Positions 44,699-56,775 of a stretch of DNA of 64,000 bases are shown in pieces. Source of the stretch: Voacanga thouarsii. Lineage: Eukaryota; Streptophyta; Magnoliopsida; Gentianales; Apocynaceae. The first letter of the stretch is position 1, and every line of letters starts with the position of its first letter. Location of the stretch: positions 3,286,001 through 3,350,000 of the forward strand of contig JANUWF010001101.1 of assembly GCA_026120185.1 (NCBI GenBank), given 5' to 3'. Position numbers and translations under genes: made by a program. Under the pieces are notes generated by a model. The model saw only the letters and a program-made list of their open reading frames with translations. It had not been told where the DNA came from and searched no databases.

Positions 44699-45430
44699 AA
44701 TCAGAGGTAAGCGTGAGAAAGTGCATAATTGTATTGATTGACCTCATCTGTTCAATGTACAAGATTAGAACATTTATAGAAGGAAATCTTGTGAAATGTT
44801 CTTGACTAAGAAGCAAATTCAACTAACTACCACCTACAAAAAAATGAAAAATCTAACTAACTACAAATGTGTAAAAATAAGTAACTGATCTATCGGTAAT
44901 AACTTATTCTAGTGATAGGAAAGTTGTTACTCGAGACGTAGATCTCGAATTCGATACCGAGTTACGTCCCATCCTCTTTCCTATCTCCTTCCTCACTTCT
45001 TGTCTTCCCCTCCCCCCTTCTCCTCCTACAAAAAGAATAGAAAAGGAAAAAAAAAGGTGAGGGTAGGGGAGGGGGGCTAACTGACCAAACATATACAAGT
45101 GGCTAATTTATAATCGTTGTATGACAAAATGCAGCCAAAATGTCATATTGAAAATTTGTATATGTCAGCCAATATCTTACCCCCTTACAAGCGATACTTC
45201 TCAGACAAATTATGAATACCAAGACGGTTGAGGAATGAAAGGAATTGAGTAGAGGCCAACAATTTTGTAAAAATATCAGCAAGTTGGGAATGGGAAGAAA
45301 TTAGTATAGGCTTTAGAAGCCTTGCTTGATACTTTTCATGAATGAAATGACAGAAAATTTCAATGTGTTCGTGCACTTGCGAAAGTAGGATTAGCAGCCA
45401 TATCAAGGGAGTTTTTGTTGTCACAAAACA
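44699..45430 (-). mobile_element. Copia 3' end fragment: RNase H tail plus LTR
   Basis: The minus strand at 45430-45185 reads VHEHIEIFCHFIHEKYQARL and SSHSQLADIFTKLLASTQFL, the C-terminus of copia RNase H, ending near LGIHNLSEKYRL. A polypurine tract (CTTGTAAGGGGGTAA, minus strand) follows at 45178-45192, then LTR-like DNA to about 44699, with CTATAAATG and CTCACGCTTACCTCTGATTTCA. A SINE candidate interrupts it at 44889-45077. The rest of the element is absent. It is not the R family. Confidence 0.6.
44889..45077 (+). mobile_element. Candidate tRNA-derived SINE
   Basis: Flanked by direct repeats TAACTGA (44882-44888 and 45078-45084). Contains a tRNA-like A box (TATTCTAGTGATAG, 44905-44918) and, 29 bp later, a B-box-like AATTCGATACC (44948-44958). 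An A-rich stretch (GGAAAAAAAAAGG near 45046-45058) lies near the end but is followed by a G-rich segment, which is atypical. Confidence 0.45.
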
Positions 45431-45483
45431 AGGGTACAAGAAGATGGATAGAAACTTGTAATTCACCAAATAAGGGGAATAAA

Positions 45484-46518
45484 TGTTAGTCCCTGATTTT
45501 GGAGTGTGTGCAAACTATTATCTAAATCACCTACATGCTAAGGTTTGAAATTGGAGGACAGGCATAGAAATGACTAATTAGGGTTAGCTGCAAATGTTTG
45601 GATCTTGTAGCCAAGATTGATGAATGACCCTTAGATGCATGTTAGCACTTGGAGTACATGAGATGGCTGCATGGGGAAAAGCCAAGATTGGGACTCCAAG
45701 CCAAGTATCGTACTAGAATGGAAGATCGAGGAGTATATAAGGTAGGCAGACACTTACTGTGGAATGCATGGGCTAAATATTGGGTGCCCAAGGGCCTGAG
45801 GAATTGTGATGGACCAAATGACTTGTTGGTGAATGAACATGGCCCACATATTCATAAAAGTCTCCTATTTCTAAAGCAAATCTACTCTACTCCATGACTA
45901 AACTAGAATCCTTAACTTTAGGAATCAGTTTCCTAAAGTTCGTGGACTACTTCATGGGAATACTATAAATAGCATGTGGTGTTTCATTTTTAATCAAACC
46001 TATTCACACATACACTCTAGACGAAGAGAGATCACTTACAAAATGATTATATTCATTAAAAGAGAAACTACTCGTAAAGCGAGATAGAAACATGAGAAAT
46101 AGAATAGGCTTTATAAAAGTTTAGATAAAACTGTGGGTACTTGATGAATCAGGCTATTGGAACTTGATTGATTGATTGGCCAAAAGCTTGTTGTGTTCTC
46201 TTATACTCATGTATTCATTATTCTTTAGTAATAAAGTTTAAGTTTGGGCAAAGTGCTCATAATTCTTTATGCCTCTATCCTACTTATGCTTATGGATTAA
46301 TTTAAGTAGCTTAATCAAGTCGAGCTAAGTCATAAGTCATTGCCAGTACAAAACCTCCAAATTTAGGTTGAAATTGACCCTATGAAAATATAGTGCCAAA
46401 GTCTCAATGGAACCAAAGAAGTGTTTACAAATTAGTTAAGTTACAATTATAGTATCGGAGCCCAGGTATGGCAAAGCCTGGTTAGTGCCAGATAAGTGTT
46501 TATAATTAGTTAATTCCA
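45484..46518 (+). repeat. Candidate LTR followed by a Met-tRNA-like primer site
   Basis: It starts TGTTAGTCCCTGATTTTGG and contains a TATA-like ACTATAAATAG near 45964-45974, followed by A-rich leader sequence. It ends before TGTGGTATCAGTGCC (46521-46535), resembling the TGGTATCAGAGC primer site. A decayed copy of the same end lies 70-90 bp upstream (ATAGTATCGGAGCCC near 46450), so the end is tandemly duplicated. The second LTR was not found. Confidence 0.35.
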
Positions 46519-46535
46519 ATTGTGGTATCAGTGCC

Positions 46536-47520
46536 AAGGGTTGGCATAGCCAAAGAGTTTGGCAAAGTAAAGCATGATGGCAGATTATTTAGAGTAGATT
46601 ACTAATTAGAGGCATTATTAGCCTTATTATCCAAAGTAATGGGTATGCTTGAACTTGTAGTTGGATCCTCGTCGTTAGTTTAGAGTGTGAACTAATTTCA
46701 AACAAAGGTACACAACATAGACGAGTGGCATGGCCAAGCCTAATGTATGGGGACACTAAGGTCAATGAAAGTCGTTGACTTTAACTCTCAAATAGTAAAC
46801 CTAATACAATTTGACGTGTGCTTTGTGTGATATAGAAAAGAATGTCATGCTCACCCAAGTTTTAAATATAAAATACCAAAATCACTCACAAACAACATAC
46901 GTTTAGGCAAATATACCCATCATGTAATATAAAATTCTAGTGACAACTATTGAAAATCTTCGAGAAAGGGATAAAGGTACCATTATTAACTCTTCCTCTA
47001 TTGTTTAGCCTAACAAATTAATGGAATAGAGTAATTACAATGGACGAATAAGGAGAACAAACACAACCCTCACAAGATTGGCCATAAAAATATCAAGAAT
47101 AAGAAAGAAAAAAAAAAGTAAAGGACATGTACTTGTCAAGAATCCCCCAAAATTAGCCATGTCCCAATCAAAAACTCAATTCTAATACGGATAAGGGTTA
47201 CAAATGTAAAATTCACTCTCTTTTGAATTATAGATTTTCTATTCTTAGCTAATTAAAGGGTATCTCTACCTCCCTAATTGAATCAAAGAAGCATTAAGTA
47301 TAACCATAAATTACTAAAGGTAAATTCGAAAAAATCCAACACCCCTATCTAGGCGATATCAACCTCTTAATGATTACTAAATTCTAATCTTTCAACCTCT
47401 CTTTTGCGTTAATCAAGAGAAAACACATATTGAATCGATTAGCTTGACACTCAACTCCTAAACCCATCTCTCAAATTCATTAAAAGAGAGTTAATCAAAT
47501 AATGAATCCAATACAAACAA
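46536..47520. other. AT-rich stretch, nothing recognised
   Basis: Possibly the internal part of the candidate element to the left, but stops are too dense to read a gag. No gene was seen. Confidence 0.45.
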
Positions 47521-48257
47521 TGATACGCATCCAATTGTTTTGAGGCCCAATGATCCATTACAATTGCCCAATAGACTAGTTACTGGATCGAGAGCCAAAC
47601 GATTTAAGGTTGCTTTGTACGATTTTATGTCCAATTGATGACAAGAGCTATCCATTAAAGATATTGAAGACTTCCAAAAAGCCCAAACATCATTAAGCAT
47701 CTTTGTTTTTGATATTGGAGAGCCCAACGAGAAGTGTGGTTTACAAGCGGCCCAAAGGATCATAATAAATATTCTAAAGATATTCTGTATGACAGAGTAT
47801 TATTCCTCCTATTCTTTTAAAAAGTTATTACAATTGAATATTTCTATTTTTTATAGGAAATTATTCTAGTTTCCTAATTACTTTAGGGAATTGTTATATT
47901 TTAGTAATTTCTTATTTTTCAATAAGCTTAACTCTATATAAAGAGGTTTCTAACTATTGTGATGGGGATTCATTGAATAATACAAGTGTGAGTTTTATTC
48001 TCTTTGTGAGAGTTTTTTCTTGAGTTTCTTAGTGGATTAAAATATTCTTTTTATAGCGAAGGATTGATCATCCTTTAAGTAATATCAACTAGAGTCTTAT
48101 AGTGCTTTGCCTGTAGGATTCGTAGTTCTACGGAGGGTCTCTAATTCCTTTGGTCTAGGAGTTTGAGATTGATCAAATTAACTTATGACTTAGGAAGTTA
48201 GTCCTATCGTAATCAATTATGAGTTTACATGCCTTTAGCTTATGGGGTTTCGCATCA
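47521..48257 (+). repeat. 5' LTR of gypsy element G
   Basis: 737 bp. It starts TGATACGCATC and ends CGCATCA, near-perfect short inverted ends. It contains CTATATAAAGAGG (about 47933-47945) as TATA box and a leader with GAGAGTTTT. The second LTR is not available for comparison. Confidence 0.65.
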
Positions 48258-48260
48258 TCT

Positions 48261-48272
48261 TGATATCAGAGC
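48261..48272 (+). other. Primer binding site of G
   Basis: TGATATCAGAGC differs at one base from TGGTATCAGAGC, the complement of the initiator-Met tRNA 3' end. It begins 3 bp after the LTR. Confidence 0.7.
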
Positions 48273-48755
48273 TAAGGCTCCCCAATCCAGGTTCTATATT
48301 TTTTTTATTTATTATTTGTTCTTGATTCCTCCTAAAAAAAAGGTTCTTAATTCCTTGTTAGCAAAAAAGCAGAAAAAATTTGCTCTTTGAATTACAAACA
48401 AAAAAGAAAAAAATCCAATTTTAAAAAACCTGATTGATTGTTTAGTACCTAAACTTCATCAGTTAGTCATTCTCTTGGCAAGTCAATTCATACTCTGGAT
48501 TCTTAGAATAGTTTAGGCATTACTAAACTGAATACTTGGGTGTGTCATTATTTGGGTAATTTTCCTCAGCACTTAATCTTCCTAGGAGCCTAAAAAATGA
48601 ACTAGAGTGGTAAAAGGAAGAGAGTGAGATTATTATTTAAAAAATCATTAAAAATAGCGCGCACACGTGAAAAGTGCCATATTTTTAAGTGTAAACACGT
48701 GAGCTTGTATGTGTAAGAAAATATTTTTACTAACAATTTTTGCATGTGTTTAAAC

Positions 48756-49352
48756 ATGTCAAAGAAACATAACAACAATTTTAAGAAAGAAGAGCAAACC
48801 GAATCTTCCATGAAGGTGGAGATGAGCTTTCTAACTGCTTTAGAACAAATCCAATGACAACTTGCTTTCATGAATAGTTGATTGGATTAGATAGAAAGGG
48901 CACAGCCTAATGGAGCCAACAACTCTTGTTGGACTGCTAGGAAAGGAACTCATAGAAGGGAAGAAGAAATTGAAGATAATGAGGAGAACAAATGATATGA
49001 AGAAATAGACACACGAAGACATAGAGGTAGATCAAGGGGGAAGGATAGAGAAGATGCCAACATCAATTCTATCAAAATGAAAATTTCTTCATTTCAAGGG
49101 AAAAATGACTCCAAAGCCTATTTGGACTGGGAAAGAAATGTTGAATTGGTATTTAACTGCCACTACTCCGAAAAGAAAAAGGTAAAGCTGGTCGTGGTTG
49201 AATTTTCTCATTATGTTGTTATTTGGTGTGATCAATTAACTAAACCAAAAAAGAAAAATTAAGAAGACCCTATTGAAACTTAGGATGATCTTTAAAAAAT
49301 GATGAGAAAAAGATTTGTTCCTTCACATTACTATAGGGAGATTTATCAAAAG
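48756..49352 (+). pseudogene. Gypsy gag, N-terminal part (element G)
   Basis: The ATG at 48756 starts MSKKHNNNFKKEEQTESS. Then come ERAQPNGANNSCWTARKGTH, an Arg-rich RRHRGRSRGKDRE and the capsid part MKISSFQGKNDSKAYLDWER, FNCHYSEKKKVKLVVVEF and MMRKRFVPSHYYREIYQK. Several in-frame stops (near 48855, 48876, 49259) mark decay. The frame is cut exactly within the codons for Gln-Lys at 49352 by element A and continues at 58657. Confidence 0.82.
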
Positions 49353-51227
49353 TGTTGGAATATATGCCCTCTAGACTAGATTATCTTATGTAATTATCGA
49401 ATTTATTAATAAAAAAATTTATTCTCAAAATTTGTTTGTGAATTTACATTTTATTTGTACACGATTTTTGTTTAAAAATGACTCATTGTGTTTAAATAGG
49501 TAATCCATATAAATGGTTGTCTTTCACAATAAGGTATGGATCAGGATTACTTAATACATAAATATTTGTTTTTAACCGATTGATGAGAATGAGAATCTCA
49601 TCATATATAGGTTATTGTATTATAAATTCCAAATGGAGAATGGCTTACCTTTAGCCAATGAGTAGTCTACTCACTTCATAGTATGAGTGTATTTTGAATA
49701 CGTAGAACATGACCTGTAATAATGGTTTCTAAAACTATTATTTAAAAGAAACCTAAACTATTATTGTTACAACGTGGACTAATACTCTACCGCTTGAGTA
49801 TAAATTGGTGGTCTGACGAAACTAAAAGCATATACTTTGATATACTGTAATTGAGGTTCTTTCGTAAAACCAATATACTTGTATGTTGGGTATATGTGAT
49901 TAATTAGTTAAGACAAACTTGTACAAGATAACTTCTACGCTATATCACCCCTTGTGATTGTTCAAATGATCTAATTATCCAAGGCCCTAGGGAACATGGC
50001 TTTGTTTACTTTAGGGTAGCTCCCTTGAAAAATAAAAACATTCCAGGAGTCGTAGATCATTGAACTAGAGGTCTAAGGATGGTAGATGTCTATTAGAGAG
50101 GTGTTAGTACACTCTTCCTCTCTAATTGCACGGCGATGCGTAGAAGGGTATTTTAGTCATTACATCTATAGGTCGAAGACTTTACTAACGCAACATTATC
50201 CTTGTGGTCAATATTTTTTTATGGTGATAATAAAAAATATTTAAAATGTAAAATATAGCTATTTATATAGCATGGGTATTTTGGTCATTTTAGTAGCCAA
50301 GGCGATGTGTCTTTTGGTCCCCAGAATGGCCCTTAAGTCATGAAGGATTTGGGTTAAGGAATTGGTCTTGATAATTATAGTTTTATTTTATTTTATTAGT
50401 CTAATTTATTATTAGATTAGAGTAAAATAAAATATCTGAGAAAGGGTATTTATTTTATCTAGTTTAATTAATTAATTAATTATTCAGGGCCCAAGGCTCA
50501 AATTGAATAATTAGAAAATTAATCTAGATATAAACTAGATAAAATGTATAAAATTTTATATTGGTCTATTTAGACTTATTAATTATTTATTGGGCTATTA
50601 AATAAAGCCCAAAAAATAAATAATTGAGATTTATTATTTATAAGTATTCAAATCCAAGAATAAATAATTTACTGGCCCAATGAATAAGACCAAGGGTAAA
50701 ATAAATTTAAAAATAATATTATTATTAAATTAATTAATAATTTAATTAATTAATTAATTAAAAAAAGACAACACATCATGGATCCCGTATTGTTCTACGT
50801 GAAGAATAACAGAAAGTATAGGTACTTTTTGTTTTCATGCAGATGAATTATTCTCTCTCGGGGTGTGTAAATAAAAAATGAATTGAAGCGTTTCCTTGGA
50901 GGAGACACACTGGAAAAAAACCAATTCGTTAAGTGCAAACCTAATTCACAAAAACAAGCTTCTATGAAACATTCACAGAAAAGAAACATATTACAAACCC
51001 ACTTCTTTAAGCCTTCACCAACTGTACTACGGGCACCATTTCGGAATATCAAAAGCTTTGCGTAGATGAGACGCAGTAGACGTTTGTAAGGATGTGAGCC
51101 ACTAGCCTCAAATATCCTTATACAAACATCTACACCAATGCGAAGAGGGCCATTCAATCACAGAGATAAAATTTTCGTTTTCCTATCATGCTTTCGTTTT
51201 GATGATTTTTGCCATTTTAAGCTTTTA
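49353..51227 (+). repeat. 5' LTR of element A
   Basis: 1875 bp. It contains long AT-rich blocks and ends ATTTTAAGCTTTTA just before the primer site at 51230-51242. Confidence 0.9.
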
Positions 51228-51242
51228 ATTGGTATCAGAGCT

Positions 51243-53110
51243 ATAGTTTGGCAAATGTAGGAAGCATGTTAGGCTTAACTAAAATAAGAAAATATTTGTT
51301 TTAATTAAAATCTGTGATCATTCGTATTTACTGATATGGGTAGTTTCACTATAAGTTTCATAAGTAGAAGTATAAGAATAATGTATTTTGATTACTTTCA
51401 TAGATATCGTATAAGCCCAGGGTTTTTTAGGGTATAAGCAGTTGTTTTTATAATTTTTGAGTGAAAATAAAAGAAAAATTGAAATCTGCATGCAAATGTG
51501 CATTTTGGAGAAGATGAGCCGAGCTGCGAAGTCAAGCTACATGATGTGTGAGGAGCCGTGAGCCGCGGCTCAGAGCCATGCTTGGCTCACAGCTAGTGAG
51601 GAAGCTTTCCACACTGATGGCTTCAGCGAGGAGCAAACTGTTCCAAATTGCATTTTGCAATTTGCAGCCGTGGTCAGCAATTTTGACCATGGCTGGGGCG
51701 GGCCGGGTCGCAGGCCCCGTCCAGATCCCCATGGGGGCGTGATTCAGTGTGGCGGGTGCATGGACCTACCCAAAAAAAAAAAAATTATTTTTGATCCCAT
51801 ACCATACGAAATTATTTTTATTACAATAATTAATATTCTCGGTATATTTTGTATGAAAAATAATAGTAAATAAAATTTTATGATTAAATAAGACCATTAA
51901 TTAATTATTATGTTTAATTCTATTGTTTGGACACTTAGATTATTAGAATAGAAAAGTATGAAAACATTTACAATTTTCTAGTATGTTTATTTCTTTTTGT
52001 ACCATATGTGCTCATTTTCTCAAAGATCAAAGTCTTTGGGAATTTTGACAAAGAAAAATATTTTTCTTAAATCAAATGGTTAATTTTAATTTGGACAAAA
52101 ATTAATTATTGGATATTTCTCAAAGAATTTTATTCTTGACATAGAAAATATATTAAATTTAGATATTTTGGTGAATAAAAATAGAAAATCATTGTGATTG
52201 AATTTTAATAAGAGAAATTGTTTTTATCAAAACTTGAGATCAAAATCTCTCAAAAGTTTTATTGAATTTTTTTTAAATTATTAAATTTATTAACTTAAAT
52301 AAAATTAATCCATGAAAAAATTTCTCAAATGGTATAAACCTTGACATAGAAATTTTTATGGGTTTAGATATTTTATTTTGAGTTAAAAGAAAACTTAATT
52401 GAAATTTTCAAAATATATTTTTCAAGAAAAATCCTTATTTTAAAATATTGAGTGGGAGAGGGATTCCAACGGTCCCATGACTTCCATCATGATTCTCATT
52501 AGAAATCGTGGGTCCCCTTGTGTCACCCTGGGAGTGAACTCGTATAGAATGGGGATACCACAAGGATCTAGAACTAATGGATTGATGTAATTAATAACCC
52601 AGGACAGGTGCTATAATCGGCTAACTCACGTTGGAGGTTATAGTACGAGAAATGTCCATAGGAAATAAGAAAGAACAGTCATATCACGATGGAGTTATCT
52701 TCTAGATCATTACCTAGAAGGGAAATTAATTTGTGGTGATTAATACACTTAATTTAGAAAACTGTTAATCTTCCCAAAAAGTTATGTCAGTTTTTCTAAG
52801 AACCAAATTAATCTTATTAAAAATAATAATGATAGGATTAAGTATTATCGGATTTAATATGAGGATAAAGTCACAAATTATTTTTTTTTTCACAAACTGA
52901 ATTTTCTTTTATTTTTTATATTTTAAAAATAGTTGGTAGAAGTTCTTTTAGTCCTTTGGCCGTTATTCTCCGTGAGAATAAGATAACGGGTCCAAATTAT
53001 GTGGATAGAAAAAAAATTTAGACAAAATACTCACTGCTAAAGAGTATAAGTATATCCTCTTTGAAACCTACCCTGTTATTGGGGAAGGTTCCACCACGGA
53101 GAAACGTGAG
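51243..53110 (+). other. Leader region of element A, non-coding
   Basis: Between the primer site and gag. Mostly AT-rich, with one GC-rich island at about 51530-51770 that yields short meaningless frames. No gene recognised. Confidence 0.55.
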
Positions 53111-53740
53111 ACTGAAAAAGCATGGAAGAAGGCTAAGAAATGGCTCGATGCTACATGTTGGCCTCCATGTCTAATGTGCATTAGTCAAAACACGAGCACA
53201 TGGCCACTGCACATGACATTAGCCAATCATTAACCACGATATTGGCCGATAAGAGCCGGCCAGTAAGGCAGGAAGCTCTTAGGATAATCATAAACACTAA
53301 AATGGCTGAAGGAGCATCAGTCAGGGAGTAGTGTTCAAAATGATTGCTACTTCGAGGAAGCGGAAGTCTTAGGGGCTATTATTAACCCCGAGAGCCAAGT
53401 GGACATGGTTCTCGAATCTCTATCGGGCTCTTTTACTCCATTTAAGTTGAACTACAATATGAACAAATTGAACATAACTGAGTTGATGAAAGAGCTCCAG
53501 GTGATGGAGAAGATCATGAAGCCACAGTTCAAGGCTATGATTGCGAGGACTTTTTCATCTAAAATTGGGCTCAAGCCTAGGAAGTTCAAGAAGAAGAAAG
53601 GAAATGTACATGTCCAGCCCAAGAACCAGCCAAACAAACCCAAAGGCAAATGCTTTAAATGCGGCAGAAGGGACACTGGAAAAATAAGTGTCCAAAACTT
53701 TAGGTCAAGAAAAACCCTACAAGTTTTGTTCTCTATCTAG
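53111..53740 (+). pseudogene. Gag of element A with zinc knuckle remnant
   Basis: Copia gag read across frames: ARCYMLASMSNVH, KHEHMATAHDI, VRQEALRIIINTKMAEGASV. A 113-residue open stretch from 53399 follows: MVLESLSGSFTPFKLNYNMN, ITELMKELQVME and KPKGKCFKCGRRD. The CCHC knuckle is damaged because a base loss turns GHWKKNC-type sequence into DTGKISVQN. The nucleocapsid would bind element RNA. Confidence 0.8.
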
Positions 53741-55240
53741 AGTCTATTTCAATGGTTGGATCAACTTCCACTTGAATTATTGATTTTGGTACCACTGATT
53801 ATATCTATAACTCCTTACAGGAGTTTAGGAAGATAAGAAGACTCCAGAAGGACGAGCATAGACTACGAGTAGGAAATAGAGCACGAGTAAAGGCCCTTGC
53901 AGTTGGAGAGTTAGATCTTATTTTTTATTGTAATAAAGTAACTGTATTAAAGGATATTTTATATCTACTCAGTTTTAGACAGAATTTGATTTCAATTGCA
54001 AAACTAATAAATCATGGATATTCTATTTCTTTCCATTCTGGTATTACTATCAGTAGAAATTGACAAGTTTTATATATTGGGCATATGTATGGAAACTTAT
54101 TCTTTTTAAATCCTACAAACAATCAAATAAATCATGCTCAATATGAACCTTTAAGTAAGAAGAGAAAGACCAATGTCAATGACTTATATCTTTGGCATCT
54201 AAGGTTGAGTCATATTAATTCAACCAAGATTCTGAGGTTAATCCATGATAGGCCCTTGGACTTATTAAGATTAGAAAGTTGACTTCAGTGTGAATCATGC
54301 CTTATGGGAAAAATGGCCAAAATATCGTTCACCCAAGAGAATGATAAAATCAAGGAGATATTGGGTCTTATTCATGCTGATGTGTGTGGTCCTTTGTCTA
54401 CTCAAGCTAGAGGGGACTTTGAGTACTTCATCACTTTCACAGATGATTATACAAAGTTTCGTTATATCTACCTGATGAGGTGCAAGTCTGACTCTTTTGA
54501 CAAATTCAAAGAGTTTAAGACTGAAGTGGAGCGTCGGATAGGTAAACTGATCAAAACCTTACGATCAGATCATGGCAAAAAATGTCTCCTCAGTGAGTTT
54601 AAGGATTACATAGTACATCATGGAATAGTATCCCAACTCTTTGCACCGGGTACACCCCAGCAGAATGGTGTAGCTAAAAGAAGGAATAGGATATTAATGG
54701 AAATAATCGAAGTATGATATCTCATGCTACTCTTTCGGTCTCTTTTTGGAGATATGCCTTGGAAATAGCGACATACATTTTGAACTTGATACCTTCCAAG
54801 TCAATACCTAGGACACCCCATGAGATATGAATTGGGCATAAGCCAAGTCTAAATCATTCTAGAATATGGGGTTGTCCAACTTTTGTACTGATAAAAAGAG
54901 ACAAGTTAGAACCAAGATCAGAATTATGCTACTTTGTTGAGTATCCAAAAGGGACAAAAGGAGGTTACTTTTATCATCCCAAAGAGCAGAAAGTACTGAT
55001 AAGTACCAATACTAGATACTTAGAGAATGTTCAAAGTGCTTCCACTAAAGGTTCAACATGATTGGAACTCGAGAAGAAGTTATCTTTGGAATCAACTTCT
55101 TCAAACTCGATTATGGAATAAGAAGAGGCACAACCTTAAGAACCTGTACAAATGGAGCTCCGTCGTAGTGGGAGGATATCTAGAGTTCCAGAAAGATAGA
55201 TAAGAGAGGCTTTCAAGCTGGTCTCTGGCCATCAGAAACA
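53741..55240 (+). pseudogene. Protease and integrase regions of element A
   Basis: Protease: IIDFGTTDYIYNSLQEFRKI near 53780 (catalytic DSG changed to DFG), then VLKDILYLLSFRQNLISIAK. Integrase: DLYLWHLRLSHIN near 54181-54220, CESCLMGKMAK, then the core from 54304 (HADVCGPLST, TLRSDHGKK, GTPQQNGVAKRRN, where the usual catalytic E is K). A stop at 54715 is followed by fragmented C-terminal sequence. The active-site changes alone would disable both enzymes. Confidence 0.8.
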
Positions 55241-56753
55241 AGATCCCACTAGATACGAATAAGTTGTTGCTGATGCCGATGCAGATCTATGGCATGAAGT
55301 AATAAAAGTCGATATTGAATCTATGTACTTCAATCAGGTTTAGGATCTTGTAACTTCACCTGAAGGGATAAAACCCATTGGGTGTAAGTGGCTATATAAG
55401 AGGAAAAGGAGAGCGGATAGGAAGGTGAAAATCTTCAAAGTTAGGCTTGTGGCTAAATGGTATACTCAAAAAGAGGGAATCGATTATGAAGAAACCTTTT
55501 CCCCAGTAGCCATGCTTAAGTCCATCTGTATTCTTCTTGTCATTGCATGTCATTACGAATATGAGATATAGCAAATGAATGTTAAGACGGTATTTTTTAA
55601 TGGCCATCTTAACGAAGACATCTATATGTCTCAACCGGAAGGTTTTATAGCTAAAGGCCAGAAGCGTATGGTCTGTAAACTTAAGAAATCCATTTATAGA
55701 CTTAAGAAGGCATTTAGAACATGGAACATTCTTTTTTATGAGACTGTAAAGTCTTACGATTTCATTCAAAACGAGGATGAACCATGCATATACAGAAAAT
55801 TGGAAGGTATAAATGTGATTTTTCTTATCATATATATGGATGACATTCTATTCATTGAGGAATTTAGTATGAAGGACTTGGGAGAAGCTAATTACATTTT
55901 TGAGATTAAACTTCTTAGAAATATAAAGTAGAGAATGTTAGAATTATCCTAAGCGATATACATTAACAAGATGCTGGCCAAGTTTAGCATGGACTCATGC
56001 AAGGGAGCTCTAATCCCTTGCAGACATGGGTTGTTTTTTTGTTCTAAGGACAGTCCTAAGTCTCAAGAGAAAAAAGACAGGATGAGTATGATTCTCTACG
56101 CTTCGCCTGTGGGAGGTCTCATGTACGCCATGCTATGCACTATGCCAAATATCTACTTTGTTGTAGATTTAGTTAGCAAGTATCAGTCAAACCTCGGGGA
56201 GGTTCATTAGCAAGCTATAAAGCATATTCTTAAGTACCTCAATAGTACGAAAGATTATATGCTAGTTTATAGGGATGACGACTTGGTTCTTATTAGATAC
56301 ACAGACTCAAATTTTCAAGCAGATAAGGATGAGAAAAAATTCACTAGTGGATATGTCTTCACTTTGTCTGAAGGAACTGTTTCATGGAGGAGTATCAAGT
56401 AATCTTATATTACTAACTCAACCATGGAAGCTAAGTATGGGGCATCCTCAGTCTGGCTCCGAAAGTTCCTTTCAGAACTTGGAATTGTGCCACACATGGA
56501 TAGACTGATTGTGGTGTATTACGATAACTATGGAGCAGTCTCGCAATCCAAAGAACCCAGGAATCACAAGAAGGGAAAGCACATCCGGAAGAAGTACCAC
56601 CTGATCCGAGATTTCATTCAGAGACAGAAAATTATGGCGAAACAGATAGCCTCGGAAAATAACCTAACAGATCCCTTCACCAAACCTTTGACTGAGCGAG
56701 TCTTCAAGAGACACTTAGACGCCATAGGGGTGGGCACTTACGGACTTTCTTAG
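55241..56753 (+). pseudogene. Reverse transcriptase and RNase H of element A
   Basis: RT: KPIGCKWLYKRKRRADRKVK near 55371, EGIDYEETFSPVAMLKSI, QMNVKTVFFNGHLNEDIYMS (55573 on), LIIYMDDILFI near 55829-55861. About 20 residues normally between this motif and FSMKDLGEANYIFEI are missing. RNase H: SPVGGLMYAMLCTMPNIYFV, DSNFQADKDEKKFTSGYVFT, then 56424-56753 VVYYDNYGAVSQSKEPRNHK, HLIRDFIQRQKI and NNLTDPFTKPLTERVFKRHL. Several stops and shifts are present. Confidence 0.83.
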
Positions 56754-56775
56754 TCTTAGAGTGCAAGTGAGAGAT

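Noticed and set aside
45649..45897. 82-codon frame starting MEYMRWLHGEK
   Set aside because: It lies in LTR-like sequence upstream of a TATA motif. No domain or partner exon was seen.
51532..51873. GC-rich open frames in the leader of element A
   Set aside because: They overlap on both strands, have no domain, and lie between the primer site and gag where no protein is expected.
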